Assembly: GCA_905235755.1 (NCBI GenBank)
Contig: CAJONA010000115.1
Coordinates: forward strand, 1 to 5,046
DNA: 5,046 bases
DNA from: an uncultured Clostridia bacterium
GTDB lineage: Bacteria; Bacillota; Clostridia; Oscillospirales; CAG-272
Direction of reading: 5' to 3'
Shown: positions 1 through 5,046 of the stretch, in pieces
Numbering within the stretch: position 1 is the stretch's first letter
Layout of the letters: the number at the start of each line of letters is the position of its first letter
Translations under genes and position numbers: made by a program
The notes under the pieces: generated by a model
What the model was told of the DNA's origin: nothing
The model's input: the letters and a program-made list of their open reading frames with translations, nothing else
The model's database searches: none

Positions 1-4
1 CATA

Positions 5-550
5 ATGATCCCAAAAAGAGAAACCATTTCAAACGGCGTGGGCTTTTGCTTTTTCGATACGGAAAAATTCAAGACAAATTGCATAGATGTGCGCTTCGTC
101 GTACCGCTCGACGAAAAGACCGCGTCGAAAAACGCGCTCATTTTCCCGGTGCTGTTCCGCGCGACGAAGAAACATCCGAGCACGATGGATATGCGCGTTG
201 CGTGCGAGAAGCTGTACGGAGCGTCTTTTGACGAGAGCGCCGGCAAGCGCGGCGACGCGCAGATAATATATTTCGGCGTGTCTTTTCTTTCGGATAAATA
301 TGCCTTCGACGGCGACGATATCCTCGGCGACGCGCTTGGACTTGTGCGCGAGATATTGCTTTGCCCGAAGACTGAAAACGGCGCTTTTTGCGCCGAATAC
401 GTCGAGAGCGAAAAGAAAATGCTCATCGACGACGAGCTTGCGGCGGTGAACGACAAGCGCCGCTATGCGTCAAGACGGCTCATTGAAGAGATGTTCGAGG
501 GAAAACCCTTCGCGCTGTCGGGTCGGAAAACGGAACGATCGAGCAGATAA
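5..550 (+). CDS. N-terminal fragment of YfmF-like M16 peptidase homologue
   Basis: This 181-codon open frame holds the N-terminal M16 lobe. The opening KFKTNCIDVRFVVPLD (from about residue 22) is the first beta strand region of the family. Where active M16 enzymes carry HxxEH, this protein has an unrelated segment around NALIFPVLFRATKKH, so this lobe cannot bind zinc in the usual way. Family-like sequence ends at about residue 172 (GKPFALS). The last nine codons (GRKTERSSR) are the out-of-frame tail after the slip. As it stands the product would be a truncated single lobe, probably unstable. Confidence 0.7.
   Translation: MIPKRETISNGVGFCFFDTEKFKTNCIDVRFVVPLDEKTASKNALIFPVLFRATKKHPSTMDMRVACEKLYGASFDESAGKRGDAQIIYFGVSFLSDKYAFDGDDILGDALGLVREILLCPKTENGAFCAEYVESEKKMLIDDELAAVNDKRRYASRRLIEEMFEGKPFALSGRKTERSSR
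515..550 (+). other. Frameshift site in yfmF
   Basis: The slip between frames must lie between 487 (after the in-frame TGA at 484-486 of the downstream frame) and 547 (before the TAA at 548-550 of the upstream frame). The best join is at the GGG run 520-522: adding one G would give ALSGSENGTIEQ, a smooth family-like continuation. No X-XXY-YYZ slippery heptamer in the zero frame is visible here, so a lost base is more likely than programmed recoding. Confidence 0.75.
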
Positions 551-633
551 AAGCCGTCACGCCCGAGTCACTGTATGAAGCGTACAAGGATCTGCTCAAA
601 ACGGCGCGCGTCGAGATTTGCGCCGTCGGAGAT

Positions 634-1293
634 ATGGACGGAAACCGCGTGAGATCGTTCTTTGCCGAGCTGTTCGGCGGCATCGACCGCGAGCCGATCG
701 CGCCTGTCGAAACGTTTGCAATGACTGCCGCGCGCGATGAAGTGAAATACGTCTACGAGCGCCAGAACGTCACGCAGGGAAAGCTCTCGCTCGGATTTTG
801 CACCGGCGTCTCACCAAAGGATAAAAAGGATCATATCCTCGACGTCGCCGTCAACATATTCGGATCGGGAACGACGTCGAAGCTCTTTATGAACGTGCGC
901 GAGAAGCTGAGCCTTTGCTATTACTGCTCGGCAGGTGTGAACGCGATAAAGGGTTATATGGTCGTCAATTCCGGCATACTTTTTGAAAACGAAAAAAAGG
1001 CGGTCGACGAGATACTGTACCAACTCGGCGAGGTGGCAAGCGGGAACATAACCGACGAGGAGCTCTCCGCCGCCAAGAACGAGATAATCAACCGCTACAA
1101 CGGAATTTTTGACAACGGCGGCGCGATATCGCGTTACATCTTCGGCAAGATAATGGACGGCGACGACGAGCTGCCCGAGGAGAAGATACGGAAGGTATCG
1201 TCCGTAACAAAAGAGCAGGTCAGCGAGATCGCAAAAGGATTTAAACTCGATACATACTATTTTTTGTGCAAAAAGGAGGACGTAAATGAGTGA
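634..1293 (+). CDS. C-terminal fragment of YfmF-like M16 peptidase homologue
   Basis: This is the downstream remainder of the split gene. The reading frame is open from 487 (after a TGA at 484-486), and family-like sequence begins at 520. The first ATG in frame is at 634, preceded by GGAG at 628-631, which lies only 2 nt from the ATG. Independent translation therefore looks poor. The fragment contains the C-terminal M16 lobe with the conserved REKLSLCYY element and a helical tail ending FLCKKEDVNE. Its final codons overlap the start of yfmH and contain that gene's ribosome binding site. Confidence 0.55.
   Translation: MDGNRVRSFFAELFGGIDREPIAPVETFAMTAARDEVKYVYERQNVTQGKLSLGFCTGVSPKDKKDHILDVAVNIFGSGTTSKLFMNVREKLSLCYYCSAGVNAIKGYMVVNSGILFENEKKAVDEILYQLGEVASGNITDEELSAAKNEIINRYNGIFDNGGAISRYIFGKIMDGDDELPEEKIRKVSSVTKEQVSEIAKGFKLDTYYFLCKKEDVNE
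1274..1279 (+). promoter_or_regulatory. Ribosome binding site of yfmH
   Basis: A perfect AGGAGG lies 6 nt before the ATG at 1286, inside the last codons of the preceding gene. It fixes the yfmH start and would allow yfmH to be translated even though the upstream frame is broken. Confidence 0.85.
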
Positions 1294-2569
1294 GATAAAA
1301 ACGGTCGAATATAAAGATCTCGGCATAAAATATTACACTACCGTACACAAAAGCGGGCTTGAAATAACGCTCATCCCGAAGGATATTTCGGAAAATTACG
1401 CGCTGTTTTCCACGCGCTACGGCGGCGCGGATAACTGCTTCAAGCTCGACGGAGAGGCGGATTTCACTCGCGTCCCCGACGGGATCGCGCACTATCTCGA
1501 ACACAAGATGTTCGAAAACGAGGACGGCGTCGACACGTTTGCGAGATTTGCGAAATACGGCGCTAACGCAAATGCGTTCACATCCGACAACATAACGGCA
1601 TATCTCTTCGGCGCGACGCAGAATTTTAAGGAAAATCTCGAAATTTTGCTCGATTACGTCACTCACCCGTACTTCACGCCCGAAAATGTCGCGAAGGAGC
1701 AGGGGATCATCGGGCAGGAAATAAAAATGGGCGAGGACAATCCGCACCGCGCCGTATATCAGAATCTCAAAACGGCGCTGTATAAAGACAGTCAGGCGAA
1801 CGTCAGCGTTATCGGAACGGTCGAGTCGATATCGCACATCACGCCGGAGCTGCTGTATTCGTGCTACAACACGTTCTATAATTTATCGAATATGATGCTC
1901 GTCGTGTCGGGGCGCGCCGCGATGGACGAGATACTCGAAGTTTGCGACAAGGTGCTGCCCGTTCAACAGCCCGTCAAGATAATACGCAGTTATAACAGCG
2001 AACAGCCGCAGGTGAATATGAAGCGTATCTCAAAGGAGTTCGAGATAGCAAAGCCGATATTCCGCATCGGCGTCAAAGATCCCGAGCTTGCCTTAGCGGC
2101 GGACGAAAGGATGAAACGCAACGCCGCCGGGACGATCCTGTATCAGCTTCTTTTCGGCGAGACGTCGCCGTTTTCGGTGGAAGTATACGAGAGCGGACTT
2201 ATCAACGATTTCCACGGCTATTACGACAGCGGCAAGATATGCGCGTACGGCACTATCGGCGGAGAAAGCGACGATCCGGAGGCGGCGTATGATAAGATCG
2301 TCGAGTACATCGAAAAAAAGAAAAAAGACGGATTTTCACAGGCCGATTTCGAACGCATCAAAAAGGCGGAATATGCGGGAATGGTGCGCTCGCTCGACTC
2401 GCCTCATCTGCCGAACAGCGTGACTTTCTACAAGATAGACGACCTTGATATGTTCGATTACATCGAATGTTTGAAAAATGTAAAATTCGAGGATATGCAG
2501 CCGCTTTGCCGCGAGATGTTCAAGGACGAATACCTCTGCATGAGCGTGGCATATCCGATGAAAAAATAA
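1286..2569 (+). CDS. yfmH: YfmH-like M16 zinc peptidase (EF-P 5-aminopentanol modification-associated)
   Basis: This is an intact 427-residue M16 (insulinase/pitrilysin-type) metallopeptidase homologue. The inverted zinc motif HYLEH is at residues 69-73 (ligands H69 and H73, catalytic E72). The third ligand is E145 in the segment EQGIIGQEIKMGEDNPHRAV (138-157), with the helper acid E138, matching the pitrilysin spacing. The segment KYGANANAFTSDNITAYLFG (90-109) is typical of YfmH. The C-terminal lobe shows LFGETSPFSVEVYESGLIND from about residue 289. No signal peptide is visible, so it is probably cytoplasmic. In Bacillus subtilis the YfmF/YfmH homologues (also named YmfF/YmfH) are required for 5-aminopentanol modification of EF-P, which helps ribosomes through polyproline; the peptide they cut is not established. 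It follows its usual partner yfmF with an 8-nt overlap, and lgt begins 10 nt after its stop. The catalytic residues and length suggest a functional enzyme. Confidence 0.92.
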   Translation: MSEIKTVEYKDLGIKYYTTVHKSGLEITLIPKDISENYALFSTRYGGADNCFKLDGEADFTRVPDGIAHYLEHKMFENEDGVDTFARFAKYGANANAFTSDNITAYLFGATQNFKENLEILLDYVTHPYFTPENVAKEQGIIGQEIKMGEDNPHRAVYQNLKTALYKDSQANVSVIGTVESISHITPELLYSCYNTFYNLSNMMLVVSGRAAMDEILEVCDKVLPVQQPVKIIRSYNSEQPQVNMKRISKEFEIAKPIFRIGVKDPELALAADERMKRNAAGTILYQLLFGETSPFSVEVYESGLINDFHGYYDSGKICAYGTIGGESDDPEAAYDKIVEYIEKKKKDGFSQADFERIKKAEYAGMVRSLDSPHLPNSVTFYKIDDLDMFDYIECLKNVKFEDMQPLCREMFKDEYLCMSVAYPMKK

Positions 2570-2574
2570 AGGAG
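2568..2574 (+). promoter_or_regulatory. Ribosome binding site of lgt
   Basis: AAAGGAG overlaps the TAA stop of yfmH and sits 5 nt before the ATG at 2580. The whole gap between the two genes is 10 nt, leaving no room for a promoter or terminator. Confidence 0.8.
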
Positions 2575-2579
2575 AAGAT

Positions 2580-3617
2580 ATGAACAGCAATATTTCCGAA
2601 ATTTCGTTCCCGGGGCTTGGGATAGGCCCGTTTGAGGTCAACAACACGGCGTTCACCGTGTTCGGACATCCTATAAGATGGTACGCGCTTATAATCTGTC
2701 TCGGCATTATCGCGGCGGTGATCTATGTCTTGTACAGAGCCAAACAAAAGAACATAAGCACGGAAACGGTCATGGACGTGACTATCGTCACCGTGCCGAT
2801 CGCGATAATCGGCGCGAGGATATATTATATCATCTTCTACGGAGTCAGCTCGTTTGGCGAGATATTCGCGATATGGAATGGCGGACTCGCGATCTACGGC
2901 GCGATAATCGCCGGCGCTTTGAGCGTTATGGTAATGTGCAAAATAAAGAAGATCAACTTCTTTTCGTTTGCCGATATGACGGCGCCGGCCGTTATGCTCG
3001 GGCAGCTGATAGGTCGCTGGGGCAACTTTATGAACGGCGAGGCGTACGGCGCCGAGACGGACATTTTCTGCCGTATGGGACTTTGCAATTGGCGCACGGG
3101 ATACAGAACGATATACGTCCACCCGACGTTCCTCTATGAGTCGCTTTGGAACCTGATCGGCTTTATCCTGATCAATATTTTTTACAATAAACGCAAATTC
3201 AACGGCGAAGTGCTGCTATGGTACGTCGGCTGGTACGGTTTCGGCAGGACGTTTATCGAACTGCTGAGGCAAGACTCGCTCTATCTCGGAAACATCAGGA
3301 TCTCGTCGCTTCTCGGGCTTTTATGCTTTGCGGTATGCTTGCCGCTTGTAATAATCCTCCGCGTCAAACATTCGCAAAAAGTCAAAGCGGGCGTTATTGA
3401 AAAGGACGATATATGCAATATCGGATTTTTGCTCGGATTTGACGACGCAAAAAAGACGGAAAAAGCCACCGATAAGGAAAAATCGGACGACGAGATCGAC
3501 GCCGAGAGCGATATTGTCGAGCTTGACGACGATGAAGACGCGCTTCAAAAAGAACTGAATAAGTCAAAAGCGCAGAAAACAAACGGCGAGGAGAACGCGG
3601 ATGGCTGCGATAATTGA
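2580..3617 (+). CDS. lgt: Prolipoprotein diacylglyceryl transferase (Lgt)
   Basis: Lgt transfers diacylglycerol from phosphatidylglycerol to the lipobox cysteine of prolipoproteins in the cytoplasmic membrane, the first step of lipoprotein maturation. Family motifs are clear: PIRWYALIICLGIIAA (31-46, first membrane helix region), NGGLAIYGAIIAG (100-112), the Lgt signature GRWGNFMNGEAYG (145-157), HPTFLYESLWN (181-191) and GWYGFGRTFIELLRQDSLYL (217-236). By alignment R146, N149, E154 and G157 match E. coli R143, N146, E151 and G154. Y106 falls where E. coli has the important H103. Several hydrophobic helices span roughly 32-262. At 345 residues it is longer than the usual 250-290, because of a highly acidic, hydrophilic tail from about 285 to 345 with runs such as VELDDDEDALQKEL. 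The last 17 nt overlap the start of folD. It lies in the middle of the co-directional run, and a lipoprotein gene two positions downstream is a candidate substrate. Confidence 0.95.
   Translation: MNSNISEISFPGLGIGPFEVNNTAFTVFGHPIRWYALIICLGIIAAVIYVLYRAKQKNISTETVMDVTIVTVPIAIIGARIYYIIFYGVSSFGEIFAIWNGGLAIYGAIIAGALSVMVMCKIKKINFFSFADMTAPAVMLGQLIGRWGNFMNGEAYGAETDIFCRMGLCNWRTGYRTIYVHPTFLYESLWNLIGFILINIFYNKRKFNGEVLLWYVGWYGFGRTFIELLRQDSLYLGNIRISSLLGLLCFAVCLPLVIILRVKHSQKVKAGVIEKDDICNIGFLLGFDDAKKTEKATDKEKSDDEIDAESDIVELDDDEDALQKELNKSKAQKTNGEENADGCDN
3588..3593 (+). promoter_or_regulatory. Ribosome binding site of folD
   Basis: GAGGAG lies 7 nt before the ATG at 3601, within the acidic tail coding region of lgt. 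Together with the 17-nt overlap it indicates that folD is translated from the lgt transcript. Confidence 0.75.
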
Positions 3618-4458
3618 CGGCAAAAAGATCTCTGCCGAGATCCGAGCGGAGATAAAAGAAGAAACAGAAGCGCTGAAAGCGCAGGGAATAACAGCCGGGC
3701 TCGCCGTCATAATCGTCGGCAACGATCCCGCGTCGGAGGTCTACGTTCGCAACAAGGGCCGTGCGTGCGGCGAGGTCGGGATATATTCCGAGATAATCGC
3801 ATTGCCGGAAAATACGAGCGAGGCGGAACTTCTCGAAAAGATAGACGCGCTCAACGCGCGCCGCGAAATAAACGGCATCCTCGTTCAGCTCCCGCTACCG
3901 AAGCATATAAATGAAAAGGCGGTGACGGCGAGGATACTTCCCGAAAAGGACGTCGACGCGTTCCATTATGAGAACGTCGGAAGGATAACCTTGGGCAAGC
4001 CGCGCTTTTTGCCGTGTACGCCTGCGGGCGTGATGGAACTGCTCCATCGTTCGGGTGTCGAAATAGCGGGGAAGGAATGCGTCGTCGTCGGGCGGAGCAA
4101 CATCGTCGGCAAGCCGATGGCACAGCTTCTTCTCGGTGAAAACGGCACGGTTACGATATGCCATTCAAAAACGGCGGACGTCGCATCTCACACGCGCCGA
4201 TCCGACATACTTGTTTCGTCCGTCGGCAAAGCGGGATTTATCACGGGCGATATGATAAAGAAGGGCGCCGTCGTCATCGACGTCGGCATCAACCGCACGC
4301 CCGACGGAAAATTGTGCGGCGACGTCGATTTCGCATCCGTCGAGCCGCTTGCTTCGATGATAACGCCCGTCCCCGGCGGCGTCGGCCCGATGACGATAAC
4401 GATGCTGCTGAAAAACACGCTCACCGCTGCAAAATTGCAGAATAATACAAATGTATAA
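3601..4458 (+). CDS. folD: Bifunctional methylenetetrahydrofolate dehydrogenase / methenyltetrahydrofolate cyclohydrolase (FolD)
   Basis: FolD oxidises 5,10-methylene-THF to 5,10-methenyl-THF with NADP and hydrolyses it to 10-formyl-THF, feeding purine and formyl-methionine synthesis. The 285-residue length is standard. The N-terminal catalytic domain carries NDPASEVYVRNKGRACGEVG (41-60) with Y48 and the catalytic K52, then GILVQLPLPKHI (92-103) with Q96, and KDVDAFHYENVGR (116-128) with D119. The usual DVDGFH reads DVDAFH here, a conservative change. The Rossmann cofactor domain shows CVVVGRSNIVGKPMAQLLL (160-178), then TICHSKT (185-191), and ends with TPVPGGVGPMTITMLLKNT (255-273). The start MAAIIDGKKISAEI is the family N-terminus and has a good ribosome binding site. 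It overlaps lgt by 17 nt, and the next gene follows after 15 nt. Nothing suggests loss of function. The protein is cytoplasmic and expected to form a dimer. Confidence 0.97.
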   Translation: MAAIIDGKKISAEIRAEIKEETEALKAQGITAGLAVIIVGNDPASEVYVRNKGRACGEVGIYSEIIALPENTSEAELLEKIDALNARREINGILVQLPLPKHINEKAVTARILPEKDVDAFHYENVGRITLGKPRFLPCTPAGVMELLHRSGVEIAGKECVVVGRSNIVGKPMAQLLLGENGTVTICHSKTADVASHTRRSDILVSSVGKAGFITGDMIKKGAVVIDVGINRTPDGKLCGDVDFASVEPLASMITPVPGGVGPMTITMLLKNTLTAAKLQNNTNV

Positions 4459-4465
4459 AAAGGAG
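4459..4465 (+). promoter_or_regulatory. Ribosome binding site of the BspA-like lipoprotein gene
   Basis: AAAGGAG directly follows the folD stop and ends 8 nt before the ATG at 4474. It supports this start, which also gives a proper lipoprotein signal peptide. The 15-nt gap contains no hairpin terminator. Confidence 0.82.
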
Positions 4466-4473
4466 CGATCACA

Positions 4474-5046
4474 ATGAAAAAAACGATTTTGCTTGCGCTT
4501 GCGATCATAATGGCGCTTTCTCTCTGCGCGTGTGCGACTACGGCTGAAACAACCGCGGCAACGACAGAAGCGACAACGGAGGCGACGACGACCGAAGCTA
4601 CGACAACGGCAGATGAACCGTACCCCGATCCGTCGCCCGATGAATATTTCTTATTTATATTAAATGATGATCAAAAGAGCTATTCCGTAAGAGCGGAAGA
4701 TAAAGAAATGAGCGGCGACATCGTGATACCGGAAACATATAACGGTCTGCCCGTCACGTCTATCGGCGAGAGCGCATTCTACTGGTGCGAAAGCCTTACG
4801 AGCATAATGATTCCGGAAAGCGTAACGTCTATCGGCAATAGTGCATTCTACTATTGCACAAGCCTAACGAGCATAACGATACCGGACAGCGTCACATCTA
4901 TCGGCAATAGTGCATTCTACTATTGCACAAGCCTAACGAGCATAACGATACCGAATAGCGTTACGTCTATCGGCGGTTATGCATTCTCGGGTTGCACAGG
5001 CCTAACGAGCATAACGATACCGGACAGCGTTACGTCTATCGGCAAT
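4474..5046 (+). CDS. BspA-like leucine-rich-repeat (LRR_5) lipoprotein, 3' end beyond window
   Basis: The frame is open from ATG 4474 to the window edge (191 codons, no stop). Residues 1-19 are a lipoprotein signal peptide: a KK start, a hydrophobic core ILLALAIIMALSL, and lipobox LCAC with C20 as the likely lipidated residue. A Thr/Ala/Glu linker follows (about 22-47, units like TTEATT), then a Pro/Asp patch (PYPDPSPDE). After a short lead-in (FLFILNDDQKSYSVRAEDKE), repeats begin at about residue 82 with a divergent cap unit. These are followed by 23-residue units LTSITIPxSVTSIG...AFxxC starting at residues 108, 131, 154 and 177. This is the BspA/LRR_5 type found on many gut and oral bacteria and in some protists, where members can bind host or matrix proteins. 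The ligand here is unknown. The protein is presumably anchored on the outer face of the membrane after Lgt and signal peptidase II processing. It follows folD by 15 nt, so it may share that transcript, although its role seems unrelated. How many repeats follow, and any C-terminal domain, cannot be seen. Confidence 0.88.
   Translation, partial: MKKTILLALAIIMALSLCACATTAETTAATTEATTEATTTEATTTADEPYPDPSPDEYFLFILNDDQKSYSVRAEDKEMSGDIVIPETYNGLPVTSIGESAFYWCESLTSIMIPESVTSIGNSAFYYCTSLTSITIPDSVTSIGNSAFYYCTSLTSITIPNSVTSIGGYAFSGCTGLTSITIPDSVTSIGN
4537..4614 (+). repeat. Low-complexity Thr/Ala/Glu linker coding repeat
   Basis: About 26 codons encode almost only Thr, Ala and Glu, in imperfect units close to GAAGCGACAACG (EATT). 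This is a typical flexible spacer between the lipid anchor and the first folded domain of a Gram-positive lipoprotein, and it may be a target for O-glycosylation. The simple repeat structure could vary in length between strains. Confidence 0.75.
4795..5046 (+). repeat. Tandem 69-bp LRR_5 repeats (3 full units plus a partial fourth)
   Basis: Units start at 4795, 4864, 4933 and 5002; the last is cut by the window end after 45 nt. Each encodes 23 residues. Units 1 and 2 differ at only 6 of 69 positions by eye, and a 57-nt block is exactly repeated at 4828-4884 and 4897-4953. Unit 3 diverges in its second half (GGYAFSGCTG in place of GNSAFYYCTS). Identity at synonymous positions suggests recent duplication or gene conversion rather than only protein-level selection. 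Confidence 0.9.

Larger units (their letters stand above)
5..1293 (+). pseudogene. yfmF: YfmF-like M16 peptidase homologue (EF-P 5-aminopentanol modification-associated), frameshifted
   Basis: This is a full-length M16-family (insulinase-like) gene split by a frameshift. The first frame runs 5-550 and ends at TAA. From about 520 the homologous protein continues in the -1 frame (GSENGTIEQIKAVTPESLYE...) to TGA at 1291-1293. Joined at 520, the product is about 429 residues, close to its 427-residue neighbour and normal for the family. No HxxEH zinc motif occurs in the N-terminal half, as known for YfmF, the presumed non-catalytic partner of YfmH. The C-terminal half keeps the M16 substrate-binding element NVREKLSLCYY (about residues 297-307). 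In Bacillus subtilis the homologues are needed for 5-aminopentanol modification of elongation factor P; their exact step is unclear. The stop overlaps the yfmH start by 8 nt, suggesting translational coupling. The start at 5 fits the family N-terminus, but the window begins too close to show a ribosome binding site. The break could be a real mutation or a sequencing/assembly error. Confidence 0.82.

Noticed and set aside
515..550. Programmed -1 ribosomal frameshift in yfmF
   Set aside because: No zero-frame slippery heptamer (X XXY YYZ) is present; the A run at 527-530 is only four bases and out of the right phase. No obvious stimulatory hairpin was seen, and the family is not known for recoding.
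811..1326. Minus-strand open frame of 171 codons opposite yfmF
   Set aside because: It lies fully antisense to well-recognised M16 coding sequence, shows no family-like motifs, and its frame is a by-product of codon composition.
1241..1837. Minus-strand open frame of 198 codons opposite the yfmF-yfmH junction
   Set aside because: It is antisense to the zinc-motif region of yfmH, is rich in Arg and Val as expected of a shadow frame, and has no convincing ribosome binding site or domain.
2520..3122. Minus-strand open frame of 200 codons opposite lgt
   Set aside because: It is antisense to the conserved Lgt signature; composition (many Arg, His, Asp, Tyr) is that of a shadow of a membrane protein gene.
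4158..4445. Plus-strand Arg/His-rich open frame inside folD
   Set aside because: It is an out-of-frame reading of the conserved FolD cofactor domain with no ribosome binding site.
4459..4473. Terminator or promoter between folD and the lipoprotein gene
   Set aside because: The 15-nt gap holds only the ribosome binding site; no inverted repeat or T run is present. A promoter within the end of folD cannot be excluded but none is convincing.
4522..4536. C18 as the lipidated cysteine of the lipoprotein
   Set aside because: C18 has Leu at position -1, which is unusual; C20 with Ala at -1 and Leu at -3 fits the lipobox better.
4795..5046. CRISPR-like direct repeats
   Set aside because: The 69-bp periodicity is in frame, has no unique spacers and encodes leucine-rich repeats of a known type.

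Overview
The window is a tightly packed block of co-directional plus-strand genes. Translated motifs, the AGGAGG-type ribosome binding sites and the gene types (paired M16 peptidase homologues of EF-P modification, Lgt, FolD, a BspA-like lipoprotein) point to a Bacillota/Clostridia chromosome, probably an uncultured gut-type clostridium. Coding sequence is rich in CG dinucleotides yet uses many ATA isoleucine codons. The taxonomic call is an inference from protein style, not from a marker gene.

Layout: (1) 5-1293, a YfmF-like M16 peptidase homologue without a zinc motif, broken by an apparent one-base loss near 520; (2) 1286-2569, its intact partner YfmH with a complete HxxEH...E zinc site; (3) 2580-3617, prolipoprotein diacylglyceryl transferase (Lgt) with an unusual acidic C-terminal tail; (4) 3601-4458, FolD, the bifunctional methylene-THF dehydrogenase/cyclohydrolase; (5) 4474 to the window end, a secreted lipoprotein with a Thr/Ala/Glu linker and nearly identical 69-bp leucine-rich repeats, cut off by the window edge.

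Genes either overlap (8 and 17 nt) or are separated by 10 and 15 nt. Each internal gene has its own Shine-Dalgarno sequence, and I see no terminator hairpin or convincing promoter between them, so the block reads as one operon or a co-transcribed run. The jobs are mostly housekeeping: EF-P modification, lipoprotein maturation and one-carbon metabolism. The one functional link visible is that Lgt would be expected to lipidate the signal-peptide cysteine of the gene-5 product two genes downstream.

I see no RNA gene, CRISPR array, mobile element or obviously new system. No stretch of 300 bases lacks a gene. The points most worth checking are the yfmF frameshift, the recently duplicated repeats of the lipoprotein, and the Lgt tail and active-site substitution.
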